Position numbers and translations under genes: made by a program. From Bacillota bacterium (GTDB lineage Bacteria > Bacillota_A > Clostridia > Peptostreptococcales > Anaerovoracaceae): DNA of 11,269 nucleotides. The stretch is from NCBI GenBank assembly GCA_017556895.1, contig JAFYLX010000129.1:1-11269 (forward strand), written 5' to 3'. Shown one piece after another: positions 1 to 7,953 of the stretch (positions within the stretch are counted from its first letter, which is position 1; each line of letters begins with the position of its first letter). The notes under the pieces are model-generated. The model had not been told where the DNA came from. It saw nothing but the letters and a program-made list of their open reading frames with translations, and did not search any database.

Positions 1-2
1 CA

Positions 3-389
3 GAAGAACCAAAGATCACTTGTCAGTGCTTAAGAGTTCCTGTTCTTAACGGACACACTGCTGCTGCATTCGTTAAATTTAGAAAGAACCCTACAAAGGA
101 ACAGTTAATCGAAAAGTTAGTAAACTACAAGGGATTCCCACAGGAAGCTGACCTTCCAATGGCTCCAAAGCAGTTTATCGAATACTTTGAAGAAGATAAC
201 CGTCCTCAGGTTAAGGCTGACGTTGACAGAGATAAGGGCATGGGTATCTCCATTGGTAGAGTGAGAGAAGACAGCGTTTACGATTATAAGTTTGTTGGTT
301 TATCTCATAACACAGTTAGAGGCGCTGCAGGCGGCGCTATCCTTTGCGCAGAAACTCTTAAGGCAAAGGGATATATTAATAAGAAATAG
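3..389 (+). CDS. asd: Aspartate-semialdehyde dehydrogenase, C-terminal part (gene begins before the window)
   Basis: This is the last 128 codons of an aspartate-semialdehyde dehydrogenase, read in the frame starting at base 3 and ending at TAG 387-389. The enzyme reduces aspartyl-4-phosphate with NADPH in the cytoplasm, on the route to lysine/diaminopimelate, threonine and methionine. The fragment carries the RVPVLNGH segment, whose His (bases 54-56) corresponds to the family's acid/base histidine. It ends with the conserved C-terminal stretch containing SHNTVRGAAGGAI. The wording resembles the archaeal/fungal-type branch of the family that many Clostridia carry, more than the classical Bacillus or E. 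coli type. The catalytic cysteine and the NADP-binding fold lie upstream of the window. uppP begins 20 bp downstream, so the two are probably cotranscribed. I am confident of the family; the subtype is an inference from memory of the motif. Confidence 0.88.
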   Translation, partial: EEPKITCQCLRVPVLNGHTAAAFVKFRKNPTKEQLIEKLVNYKGFPQEADLPMAPKQFIEYFEEDNRPQVKADVDRDKGMGISIGRVREDSVYDYKFVGLSHNTVRGAAGGAILCAETLKAKGYINKK

Positions 390-409
390 ATTAGAAGGGA
401 TTTTTAAAT

Positions 410-1246
410 ATGGGTTATTTTGAAGCCATAATCTTGGGCTTAGTTCAGGGGCTTGCTGAGTTTTTACCAATCAGCAGTTCCGGACATCTTGCTTTATTAC
501 AGCAGGCTTTTGGTATTAGCGAAGATAACGTATTAATCTTTGCGGTATTATTACACGTTGGTACACTTATTTCCGTATTCATCTGTTACTGGAAAGATAT
601 TTGGGAATTAATTGTAGAACTAGGATTAACATTTAAAGATATTTTTACTGGAAAAGGTTTAAGAATCGAAGAAAGACCAGTTAGAAAACTAGGCGTTATG
701 ATTATCGTTGCGACTATCCCAACTGGTATTATCGGTATTTTCTTCAACGACTTATTCGACAGTCTATACAACTCCATCGTTCCAATCGGCGTAGGACTAT
801 TAATTACAGGTTGTCTACTAGTTTTAGCTGAAAAAAAGAACAACTCAACTAAGCGAATTGGAGAAATGAGATATTTAGACGCCCTTATCGTGGGTACTGT
901 TCAGGGTATCGCAATCTGCCCGGGTATTTCTCGTTCCGGTTCAACATTATTCGGAAGTTTAATGTGCAATCTAGACAGAGAATTCGCTGTAAAATTCGTA
1001 TTCTTAATGTCTATTCCATCAATTTTAGGTTCTGCTGTACTTGAAACACCTGATGCGCTTGCTCAGGGCATGAATATGGCAGACTTTGGACCAATTGTTG
1101 TTGGTATGATTGTAGCGGCTGTTTCAGGCTTAGTAGCAATCAAGACTATGATCAAAATTGTATCAAAGAATAAGCTAAGCTATTTCTCATATTACGTATG
1201 GGCGCTTGGCGCATTCGTTATTGGTTACGGACTTTTCCTAGCGTAA
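410..1246 (+). CDS. uppP: Undecaprenyl-diphosphate phosphatase UppP (BacA)
   Basis: A 278-residue polytopic membrane protein, close to the roughly 270 residues usual for BacA/UppP. It dephosphorylates undecaprenyl diphosphate at the membrane to recycle the lipid carrier for peptidoglycan and other wall polymers; the family also confers bacitracin resistance. Both signature regions are present. The first is an N-terminal (E/Q)xxxE motif (Q13, E17) followed by FLPISSSGH with His26. The second is PGISRSGST at residues 171-179 with Arg175. The second motif sits after an internal repeat of the first (GTVQG), as expected for the inverted-repeat fold. Several hydrophobic helices fill the rest. The start is set by AGAAGGGA at 393-400, 9 bp before ATG. 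The gene lies between asd and ftsK with gaps of 20 and 27 bp and no visible terminator, so it is probably part of the same transcript. Confidence 0.96.
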   Translation: MGYFEAIILGLVQGLAEFLPISSSGHLALLQQAFGISEDNVLIFAVLLHVGTLISVFICYWKDIWELIVELGLTFKDIFTGKGLRIEERPVRKLGVMIIVATIPTGIIGIFFNDLFDSLYNSIVPIGVGLLITGCLLVLAEKKNNSTKRIGEMRYLDALIVGTVQGIAICPGISRSGSTLFGSLMCNLDREFAVKFVFLMSIPSILGSAVLETPDALAQGMNMADFGPIVVGMIVAAVSGLVAIKTMIKIVSKNKLSYFSYYVWALGAFVIGYGLFLA

Positions 1247-1273
1247 TCAATAACATTTAGAAAGGATAAAACA

Positions 1274-4012
1274 ATGGCTGAACAAAAGAGGGGGCCAGGT
1301 CGTCCACCTGGATCTAAGAATAAAAATACAAATACTTCTTCATCAGCAAAAAAGTCTTCTTCAAAGAGCAGTCCTAAAGGCACTTCTAAAGCGAAAGAGA
1401 AGGCTAAAGAAATTCAAGCAAAGAAGAAAGCTGATAGAAGAGTTATAGACGAGATTTGGGCGATTATAGCCATTGCAATAGGCGTATTTTTGGTAATTGC
1501 AACACTTACAGAGGGTGCAGGTCAGTTTGGTGTGATTATTGATGAGTTCCTAAAAGGGTTATTCGGCTTTGTGGCATACATCCTGCCGTTCTATTTAATC
1601 TTATTTGGAATACTGCTTTTCTCAAAGAAAACTGTTTCAATATCAATAAAGACAACACTGCTTGTTTTCGTCCTTCTGCTTATGATGGCTACGATGAATT
1701 CGACTCATTTCATACATGTTGATAAGATAAACTTCGGACTAGACACTATTAAGGCCTTCTATACAAATGGCATTGAGCTTAAGAGTGGTGGATTGTTCGG
1801 TATGTTTATCGCATCAGCGCTTGTTAAATGGTTTGGATTCGCAGGCTGCTGGATATTTACAATAGTAGTTTCCTTGTGCTGCTTGCTTCTTATCATCAAT
1901 ACTCCGGTTTCAAGATTCATTCAGAAGATCGGAGATAAGATGGAAGAAAGAAGACTTATAAAGGAAAACGCATACCTTGATATTCCGCAGGATGACATCG
2001 TTCCTGAGGGTACACAGGTTTCTATGAAGGATCTAACTAGCAAGCCTACTATTGCTCCAAAACGTGAAATCAAGATTGTTGACGGAAACAATAGGGACAA
2101 TGAACTTAATCCTGTAGTAGATAGAAGGGTAAATATTGAAAAAATTGAACCACTAACTACAGAGAAAAAGAATAGTATCCTAAGATACATGAAAGATGAA
2201 AATCTTTTCGGTAAGACAACTCCTTCCGGAACTTACGGACTAGAAGAGAAGAATAATGCGCTAGAGGGCTTCGGCATCGATGGCGTGGTACCTGTTAGCA
2301 CAGGAGTAGGCCTTGAGGCAGCTTCTGTGGTAGCAGCAGGTACGGGCCTTGAATCTGTACAGCCTGCAGCGACGGGTGCTGGATTAGGATTTGGTCTTGG
2401 CAAGATTGCAGAAAAAGTAACAAACAAGTTCAATTCTGAATCGGCTAAGGTTGTAGAAAGCCCAGCTTCAGTAGAAGCACTGGGAGAGGCTATCTATGAA
2501 ACTGAAAAGAAATTAACAAATAAAGAAGCTAAAGAAGCAATGCTGACTGTAGATGATATCAACAATCAGCAAGTTAAAAAATACAAAAAACCACCAATAA
2601 GCTTGCTTGATAAACCGCTTGCTACAGGTAGAACTAACAATTCTTTGCTTACTCAGAAGGCTGAGAAGCTTGAGGATACGCTTAAAAACTTCAATGTTGA
2701 TGCTAGAGTAGTTCAGGTTACTCAGGGTCCTACAGTAACTAGATACGAGGTTCAGCCGGCTGTAGGCGTTAAGGTCAGCAGCATCGTTAGACTTGCTGAT
2801 GATATTGCGCTAAACCTAGAGGCTAAGAGCATCAGAATAGAAGCACCTATTCCAGGCAAGGCTGCGGTTGGTATCGAAGTAGAGAATGACTCTGTAACGA
2901 TGGTTAAGGTTAGAGAAATCATCGATTCTCAGGAGTTCAAAGATAGCAAATCAAAAATTACTGTTGCAATCGGTAAGGACATCAACGGTACACCTATCGT
3001 TGCCGATTTAAAGGCTATGCCACATTTACTGATTGCAGGTTCAACAGGTTCCGGTAAGTCAGTTTGTATTAACACTATAATTACAAGTTTGCTTTACAAG
3101 GCGACTCCTGATGAAGTAAAGTTAATCTTGATTGACCCTAAGGTTGTAGAACTAGGCAATTATAACGGTGTTCCGCACCTAATGATTCCGGTTGTAACAG
3201 AACCGTCAAAGGCAGCAGCAGCTCTTAACTGGGCCGTTGCAGAAATGACGGATAGATATAAGAAGTTTGCAGAAAGAGGAGTAAGAGATCTACAGTCTTA
3301 CAATGATTCTGTTAGAGCAGAGCTTGAAGACGACAAGGTACTTCCTCAGGTAGTAATCATCATCGACGAGCTTGCTGACTTAATGATGGCGGCGCCTTCA
3401 CAGATTGAAGAATCTATCTGCAGACTTGCACAGATGGCAAGAGCCGCTGGTATGCACCTAATTGTCGCTACTCAGCGTCCGTCTGTAGACGTTATTACAG
3501 GTGTAATTAAGGCTAATATCGGCTCTAGAATTGCATTCGCCGTTTCCTCACAGATTGACTCAAGAACAATCCTTGATACACAGGGAGCAGAAAAGCTAGT
3601 AGGTAAGGGCGATATGTTACTTAGCATTATGGGTAAGGACAGAATCAGAGTTCAGGGCGCATTTATTTCTGATGCAGAAGTAAATAAAGTTATTGAGCAC
3701 GTTAAGGGTCAGGTTGAAAAAGTTGACTATAACGAAGATGTCCTTACTAGAATTGAAAGAAAAGATTCAGATGATTCTGACGACTCAGACGAATTACTAC
3801 CGGATGCAATCGATCTTGTAGTGAGAAGTGGTCAGGCTTCGGTTTCTATGCTTCAGAGAAGATTCAGAATCGGCTACAATAGAGCAGCTAGAATTATGGA
3901 TATGATGGAAGCTAGAGGCATTGTAAGTATGCAGGATGGTTCAAGACCTAGACAGGTGCTATTAACACCGGAAGAACTTGAGCAAATGGAAAATGATACA
4001 GAAGGGAACTAA
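1274..4012 (+). CDS. ftsK: DNA translocase FtsK/SpoIIIE family
   Basis: A 912-residue septal DNA pump that uses ATP to move chromosome ends out of the closing septum. The first 55 residues are basic and Ser/Lys-rich and contain an AT-hook-like segment (K5-K17, core G9-R10-P11). About four or five hydrophobic segments follow (roughly 61-78, 94-116, 125-141, 172-208). A long linker (about 215-450) has a three-copy 12-residue repeat at 341-372. The motor carries Walker A GSTGSGKS (589-596, Lys595) and Walker B VVIIIDE (693-699, Asp698). An Asp/Ser-rich spacer (831-840) leads to the C-terminal winged-helix gamma domain (about 841-905) that reads polar DNA motifs. The start has AAAGGA at 1261-1266, 7 bp upstream. 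The gap to rimO is 3 bp. Whether it acts in vegetative division (FtsK) or sporulation (SpoIIIE) cannot be told from sequence alone. Confidence 0.96.
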   Translation: MAEQKRGPGRPPGSKNKNTNTSSSAKKSSSKSSPKGTSKAKEKAKEIQAKKKADRRVIDEIWAIIAIAIGVFLVIATLTEGAGQFGVIIDEFLKGLFGFVAYILPFYLILFGILLFSKKTVSISIKTTLLVFVLLLMMATMNSTHFIHVDKINFGLDTIKAFYTNGIELKSGGLFGMFIASALVKWFGFAGCWIFTIVVSLCCLLLIINTPVSRFIQKIGDKMEERRLIKENAYLDIPQDDIVPEGTQVSMKDLTSKPTIAPKREIKIVDGNNRDNELNPVVDRRVNIEKIEPLTTEKKNSILRYMKDENLFGKTTPSGTYGLEEKNNALEGFGIDGVVPVSTGVGLEAASVVAAGTGLESVQPAATGAGLGFGLGKIAEKVTNKFNSESAKVVESPASVEALGEAIYETEKKLTNKEAKEAMLTVDDINNQQVKKYKKPPISLLDKPLATGRTNNSLLTQKAEKLEDTLKNFNVDARVVQVTQGPTVTRYEVQPAVGVKVSSIVRLADDIALNLEAKSIRIEAPIPGKAAVGIEVENDSVTMVKVREIIDSQEFKDSKSKITVAIGKDINGTPIVADLKAMPHLLIAGSTGSGKSVCINTIITSLLYKATPDEVKLILIDPKVVELGNYNGVPHLMIPVVTEPSKAAAALNWAVAEMTDRYKKFAERGVRDLQSYNDSVRAELEDDKVLPQVVIIIDELADLMMAAPSQIEESICRLAQMARAAGMHLIVATQRPSVDVITGVIKANIGSRIAFAVSSQIDSRTILDTQGAEKLVGKGDMLLSIMGKDRIRVQGAFISDAEVNKVIEHVKGQVEKVDYNEDVLTRIERKDSDDSDDSDELLPDAIDLVVRSGQASVSMLQRRFRIGYNRAARIMDMMEARGIVSMQDGSRPRQVLLTPEELEQMENDTEGN
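2294..2389 (+). repeat. Three-copy imperfect 12-codon repeat in the FtsK linker
   Basis: Within ftsK, codons 341-348, 353-360 and 365-372 read VSTGVGLE, VAAGTGLE and AATGAGLG, spaced by a constant 12 residues (36 bp). The block lies in the low-complexity linker between membrane domain and motor, and is richer in Gly, Ala and Val than its surroundings. The DNA copies have diverged but keep the reading frame. It probably arose by in-frame duplication. Confidence 0.65.
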
Positions 4013-4015
4013 CGC

Positions 4016-5371
4016 ATGAAAATTTACATGGAAACCCTAGGTTGTCCTAAGAACTTCAACGATACGCAGGTTGCAAAGGGCATTATGGTCGAAAATGGAT
4101 ATGAACTTACAGAGTACATAGAAGAAGCAGACGTAATGATCCTAAACACTTGTGGATTTATAAACGACGCAAAGAAAGAATCCATTTCTAGAACTTTCGA
4201 ACTTGCAGAGTACAAGGAAATGGGCAAGAAGTTAATTATGTCCGGTTGTCTATCAGAAAGATACAGCAAAGACTTATTTGACGACATGCCTGAAGTCGAT
4301 GTTTTCTTAGGCGTAAATGAATATGAGAAGCTGCCACAGGTATTAAAGAGCATCAAGAACAGCACTGGCATGGCTTGTTGTGAAGGCAGCGAAATCGACA
4401 GCTTTAGAAGAAAAGACTACGTTACTGGATGTGCAGCTAAGGAACTTCTTACAATGCCGAGAGTGCTAGAAGACAATCCTTACACTGCAACTCTTAAGAT
4501 CGCTGAAGGTTGCGACAATAGATGTGCTTATTGCATCATCCCGTTTATTAGAGGACCTTTCCGTAGTAAGAAGAGAGAAGACATTTTAGAAGAGGCTAAA
4601 TGGCTTGCTTCCAAGGGTTGCAAGGAGTTAATTCTAATTGCTCAGGACGTTACGGTTTACGGTAATGATTTATATGGTAAACTTGCACTTCCTGAACTTC
4701 TTAGAGATCTTTGCAAGGTGGAAGGCATCGAATGGATTCGTCTAATGTATTGCTATGAAGATAGAATTACAGATGAGCTTATCGAAGTAATGGCTACAGA
4801 GCCTAAAATTTGCCACTATATCGATATTCCAATTCAGCATTCAAGCGACAATGTTCTTAAGGGAATGAATCGTCGTTCTACTGAAGAATCTATTAGAAAA
4901 ACAATTGGCAAGTTAAAAGCAGCTATTCCTGATATCCACATTAGAACTACTTTGATCACAGGATTCCCTGGCGAAACTGAAGAAGACTTTGAAAATCTCG
5001 TAGAATTTGTTGAAGAGACTAGATTCGCAAGACTTGGAGTTTTCGCTTATTCTCAGGAAGAAAATACTCCTGCAGGCGAAAGAGAAGATCAGGTTCCTGA
5101 AGATGTAAGAGCGCTTCGCGCGGATGCGATTATGAGAAGACAGCTTGATATTTCCCTAGAAACAAATAGAGAGAAAATCGGGTCTACTCTAGAGGTGCTA
5201 GTAGAGGAAAAGGACGAGGATGGAAGCTACATCGGAAGAACAAGATTCGATGCTCCAGAAATTGATAATTCAGTTATTTTTACATCAGATAGAGAAATCA
5301 AAGCTGGTGAAATAGTAAAGGTATATGTACAAGACGCATTTGATTATGATTTAACAGGTATGGAGGTATAA
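4016..5371 (+). CDS. rimO: Ribosomal protein S12 (aspartate) methylthiotransferase RimO
   Basis: A 451-residue radical-SAM methylthiotransferase that adds a methylthio group to a conserved aspartate of ribosomal protein S12. The N-terminal domain holds three cysteines for the auxiliary iron-sulfur cluster: Cys10 in TLGCPKN, Cys46 in NTCGF and Cys78 in SGCLSERY. LGCPKN separates RimO from the tRNA enzyme MiaB. The radical-SAM cluster motif is CDNRCAYC with Cys166, Cys170 and Cys173, followed by IPFIRG. The last 70 or so residues fit a TRAM domain. Length is normal for the family. Extra cysteines at 121, 122 and 139 are not part of either known cluster motif. The start is supported by AAGGGA (4002-4007) inside the end of ftsK, 8 bp upstream. 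The tight spacing to ftsK and pgsA indicates one operon. Confidence 0.95.
   Translation: MKIYMETLGCPKNFNDTQVAKGIMVENGYELTEYIEEADVMILNTCGFINDAKKESISRTFELAEYKEMGKKLIMSGCLSERYSKDLFDDMPEVDVFLGVNEYEKLPQVLKSIKNSTGMACCEGSEIDSFRRKDYVTGCAAKELLTMPRVLEDNPYTATLKIAEGCDNRCAYCIIPFIRGPFRSKKREDILEEAKWLASKGCKELILIAQDVTVYGNDLYGKLALPELLRDLCKVEGIEWIRLMYCYEDRITDELIEVMATEPKICHYIDIPIQHSSDNVLKGMNRRSTEESIRKTIGKLKAAIPDIHIRTTLITGFPGETEEDFENLVEFVEETRFARLGVFAYSQEENTPAGEREDQVPEDVRALRADAIMRRQLDISLETNREKIGSTLEVLVEEKDEDGSYIGRTRFDAPEIDNSVIFTSDREIKAGEIVKVYVQDAFDYDLTGMEV
5362..5366 (+). promoter_or_regulatory. Ribosome binding site of pgsA inside the last codons of rimO
   Basis: GGAGG lies 7 bp before the pgsA ATG and inside the final codons of rimO, whose TAA is at 5369-5371. 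It fixes the pgsA start at 5374 and places initiation next to termination of rimO, an arrangement that favours translational coupling. Confidence 0.8.
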
Positions 5372-5373
5372 AA

Positions 5374-5904
5374 ATGAATTTACCTAACAAATTAACTCTT
5401 GCGAGAGTAGTAGCAGTTCCAGTTTTTATTGCAGCATTCATGCTAGGATGGTATATTCCTGCATTCATCATCTTCGTAGCTGCATCAATTACAGACTATT
5501 TAGATGGATATTTAGCTAGAAAATGGAACTTAGTTTCAAACTTTGGTAAGATTATGGATCCACTTGCAGATAAGGTGTTAGTATATTCAGCTTTATGCCT
5601 TATGATCCCTTATTTAATCCCTGGTTGGATGATGATCATCATTTTAGCTAGAGAATTCACTGTTGCAGGTATGAGAACAGTTGCAGCTTCCGAAGGCATC
5701 GTTATCGCTGCAGGAATGAGCGGCAAGATTAAGACTGTTCTTCAGATGATTGCAGTTTGCCTACTATTATTAGTGCCTGCATTCCCAACATTCGCACCAC
5801 TTTGGTACGGAGCTCAGGGCTTCCTTTGGGCATCATTAATTATGACAGTTTATTCCGGCGTAGAATACGTATGGCAGAATAAGCAGGTATTTTCAATGAA
5901 ATAA
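5374..5904 (+). CDS. pgsA: CDP-diacylglycerol--glycerol-3-phosphate 3-phosphatidyltransferase
   Basis: A 176-residue membrane enzyme of the CDP-alcohol phosphatidyltransferase family. It joins glycerol-3-phosphate to CDP-diacylglycerol to form phosphatidylglycerol phosphate, the committed step to anionic phospholipids. The full family signature D-x2-DG-x2-AR-x8-G-x3-D-x3-D is visible, with Asp41, Asp44, Gly45, Ala48, Arg49, Gly58, Asp62 and Asp66; these aspartates bind the metal ions. Hydrophobic helices flank the motif at about 10-38, 70-90, 115-140 and 145-165. The N-terminal NLPNKLTLARV wording is typical of PgsA rather than of phosphatidylserine or cardiolipin synthases of the same fold. 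It begins 2 bp after rimO stops and is the last gene before the hairpin at 5913-5943. Confidence 0.94.
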   Translation: MNLPNKLTLARVVAVPVFIAAFMLGWYIPAFIIFVAASITDYLDGYLARKWNLVSNFGKIMDPLADKVLVYSALCLMIPYLIPGWMMIIILAREFTVAGMRTVAASEGIVIAAGMSGKIKTVLQMIAVCLLLLVPAFPTFAPLWYGAQGFLWASLIMTVYSGVEYVWQNKQVFSMK

Positions 5905-5912
5905 TGACTAAT

Positions 5913-5943
5913 ACTAAAAGCTACAGCAATGTAGCTTTTTAGT
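5913..5943 (+). terminator. Intrinsic terminator after pgsA
   Basis: ACTAAAAGCTAC at 5913-5924 pairs with GTAGCTTTTTAGT at 5931-5943 around a 6-base loop, with one extra T bulged. The 3' arm supplies a run of five T (5936-5940). It starts 8 bp after the pgsA stop and most likely ends the asd-uppP-ftsK-rimO-pgsA transcript. The stem is A/T-rich and the tail is not followed by more T, so some read-through into the next gene is possible. Confidence 0.75.
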
Positions 5944-5983
5944 GTATCTATTTTGAATATTAGGAAAATAAGGAGATGTTAAT

Positions 5984-6547
5984 ATGAGAAAAAATTTTGG
6001 ACCTCAGACTACGCTGTATCCTATGCCTGTTTTTATCATTGGAACTTATGACGAAAACGGCGTTGCCGATGCAATGAATGCTGCATGGGGCGGAATTAGC
6101 GAAGAAAACGAAATTTCTATCTGTGTGAGCGCAGACCACAAGACTACATATAATTTTGAAAAAACTAGAGAGTTTACAGTAAGTATCGCAGACGTTAAGA
6201 ACGTTATAGCTGCAGACTATGTAGGTATCGTATCAGGAAACGATGTTCCAAATAAGGTGGAAAAGGCTGGCTGGACTGCGTTTAAAGCGCCAAATGTTAA
6301 TGCTCCTTTATTCGAAGAACTGCCATTTGCATTAGAATGCACGGTTAAGAGCTATGACGCACCTACATGTAGACTAGTAGGCGAAATTATCAATGTTTCC
6401 GCAGACGAATCAATCCTTGGCGAAGACGGAGAAGTTGATTTAGCCAAGTTCGTTCCGATTACATATGATGCTATTCATCATACTTACGTTGCCCTTGGAG
6501 AAAAGGTTGGCAATGCATTCGCTGATGGTCAGCAATTAGATAAATAG
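5984..6547 (+). CDS. Flavin reductase-like (flavoredoxin-type) FMN-binding protein
   Basis: A 187-residue protein resembling the flavin reductase-like domain family with an FMN-binding split-barrel fold, which includes flavoredoxins of anaerobes. Features seen are the N-terminal YPMPVFIIGTYDENG strand-turn, then DAMNAAWGG at about 29-37. A segment follows that fits the flavin-contacting region (S49-N57), with later KxxxAGWT wording near 92-98. There are no transmembrane segments or signal peptide, so it should be cytoplasmic. Members bind FMN and pass electrons between NAD(P)H or ferredoxin-like donors and acceptors; the actual substrate cannot be told. The start has AAGGAGA at 5970-5976, 7 bp upstream. 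I see no convincing promoter in the 40 bp after the pgsA terminator. cinA follows 18 bp downstream and is probably cotranscribed. Any functional tie to cinA is not evident. Confidence 0.82.
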   Translation: MRKNFGPQTTLYPMPVFIIGTYDENGVADAMNAAWGGISEENEISICVSADHKTTYNFEKTREFTVSIADVKNVIAADYVGIVSGNDVPNKVEKAGWTAFKAPNVNAPLFEELPFALECTVKSYDAPTCRLVGEIINVSADESILGEDGEVDLAKFVPITYDAIHHTYVALGEKVGNAFADGQQLDK

Positions 6548-6565
6548 ACTATTTGGAGGTTTTCG

Positions 6566-7798
6566 ATGAAAACGGCTTTATTAACAGTAGGAACAGAAAT
6601 CCTATTTGGACAGATTGTAAATACAAATGCTGCGTGGCTTAGCCGCGAACTTCAGAATATGGGTTTTGATGTAATGTATCACTACAGCGTTGGTGACAAT
6701 CCAAAGAGACTTGAAGAAGTATTAAATTTTGCATTTAGAGATTGCGATATGGTAATCACAACAGGAGGACTTGGACCAACCCAGGATGATTTGACTAAAG
6801 AAACTATCGCAAAAGCAATGGGAGATACTATCATTCAGCATCCACAGTGCCTAAAGGACCTTATGGAAAATTATGAGCGTGCAGGTCGTGAAATGACAGA
6901 AAACAACTTAAAGCAGGCAAATATGCCTTCTACTGCCGAACCTTTACCTAACGATCAGGGTTCAGCTCCGGGATTCTGGCTTGAAAAAGACGGCAAAATA
7001 GTAGTTTCAATGCCTGGACCACCTCGTGAAATGACAAGAATGTTCGAATTACAGGTTAAACCTAGACTTGAAAAATTACAGGACAGCGTAATCTATTACA
7101 GACTAATTAGAAGCTTTGGCATCGGTGAATCAAAGATGGAAACAATGCTACTTCCGCTTATAGATGGACAGACAGATCCTACTATTGCAACTTACGCAAA
7201 GGAAGGCGAATGCAGTCTTCGTATCGCATCTAAAAGGGCGACTCTAGAAGAAGCTAAAGAAGCTGTTGATGAGATGTTAGAGGATGTTTTAGAAATCATC
7301 GGAGAAAATGTATATAGCATCGATAACGAAGATTTAATAGACGTAGTTGCTAAACTTCTTTTAGAAAAGAACATTACTATTTCTTGTGCTGAGTCATGTA
7401 CGGGCGGACTATTTGCCGGAAAGCTTACTGATATTTCAGGTATTTCCAAAGTCTTTGAAAGAGGCATCGTTACTTACAGCAACAGAGCCAAGATGGAAGA
7501 ACTAGGGGTTAGGGAATCTACACTAGAACAGTTTGGCGCAGTGAGTGAGGAAACTGCGATAGAAATGGCAGAAGGCCTTCAAAAGAAGACAGGATCAGAC
7601 ATCTGCGTATCTGTAACCGGTATCGCAGGTCCTGGTGGCGGCAGCGAAGAAAAGCCTGTAGGCCTTGCTTACATCGGTATTTGCTATAACGGAGAAACTA
7701 AGGTATATAAATCATTATATAGAAATGTAAGCAGAAAGTGGAATAGAAACTATACTCTATTAAATATGCTATATCAGGTGTACAAAACAATTAAGTAG
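6566..7798 (+). CDS. cinA: CinA: competence/damage-inducible protein, fused pyrophosphatase and NMN amidohydrolase-like domains
   Basis: A 410-residue full-length CinA. The N-terminal half (about 1-165) is the MoaB/MogA-like domain with TVGTEIL (7-13) and the GGLGPTQDD motif (67-75). In related enzymes this domain hydrolyses ADP-ribose and other dinucleotide pyrophosphates. A connecting region leads to the C-terminal PncC-like domain (about 255-410) with SCAESCTGGL (273-282) and VTGIAGPGGG (350-359). In characterised members this domain deamidates nicotinamide mononucleotide in NAD salvage. Both domains look intact. Despite the name, a role in competence is established only in some naturally transformable species. 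The start is backed by TGGAGGT at 6554-6560, 5 bp before ATG. Next to recA is its usual place in Firmicutes, but here two hairpins and a separate recA promoter lie between them. Confidence 0.94.
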   Translation: MKTALLTVGTEILFGQIVNTNAAWLSRELQNMGFDVMYHYSVGDNPKRLEEVLNFAFRDCDMVITTGGLGPTQDDLTKETIAKAMGDTIIQHPQCLKDLMENYERAGREMTENNLKQANMPSTAEPLPNDQGSAPGFWLEKDGKIVVSMPGPPREMTRMFELQVKPRLEKLQDSVIYYRLIRSFGIGESKMETMLLPLIDGQTDPTIATYAKEGECSLRIASKRATLEEAKEAVDEMLEDVLEIIGENVYSIDNEDLIDVVAKLLLEKNITISCAESCTGGLFAGKLTDISGISKVFERGIVTYSNRAKMEELGVRESTLEQFGAVSEETAIEMAEGLQKKTGSDICVSVTGIAGPGGGSEEKPVGLAYIGICYNGETKVYKSLYRNVSRKWNRNYTLLNMLYQVYKTIK

Positions 7799-7807
7799 CA
7801 AATGATT

Positions 7808-7833
7808 AATTTGCCCATGTTTGTGGCATAATT
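7808..7833 (+). other. Potential bulged hairpin just after cinA
   Basis: AATTTGCC(C)A at 7808-7817 can pair with TGGCA(T)AATT at 7824-7833 around a 6-base loop, with one bulged base on each arm. No T-run follows, so it is not itself a terminator; it might protect the 3' end of the message. The weak, bulged stem could also be chance. Confidence 0.3.
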
Positions 7834-7851
7834 ATATATCGACAAAACTAG

Positions 7852-7899
7852 AACCTCGTTATACCATAAAAAATCTTGGTTTCGACGAGGTTTTGTTTT
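7852..7899 (+). terminator. Probable intrinsic terminator between cinA and recA
   Basis: AACCTCGT (7852-7859) pairs perfectly with ACGAGGTT (7885-7892). The 3' arm runs into TTTTGTTTT (7891-7899), a terminator-like tail. The loop is long (25 bases), but ACCA (7863-7866) and TGGT (7877-7880) can pair inside it to give a two-step hairpin. It lies 53 bp after the cinA stop and about 90 bp before the recA promoter, so it should separate the two transcripts. Confidence 0.65.
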
Positions 7900-7953
7900 A
7901 CAATGTATATAGATGTAGAATACTATTTGGTTTTAGAACGGTTATATAAAACG

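Noticed and set aside
434..470. Gln13 in place of the first glutamate of the E. coli UppP active-site motif
   Set aside because: The family motif is (E/Q)xxxE, and Gln at this place is a common natural variant; the enzyme is probably active.
586..843. Minus-strand open frame inside uppP
   Set aside because: It is fully covered by a gene with intact family motifs, has no clear start signal, and its translation is low-complexity; it is a shadow frame.
4024..4371. Minus-strand open frame inside rimO
   Set aside because: It mirrors the codons for the cysteine-bearing N-terminal domain of rimO and has no recognisable protein features.
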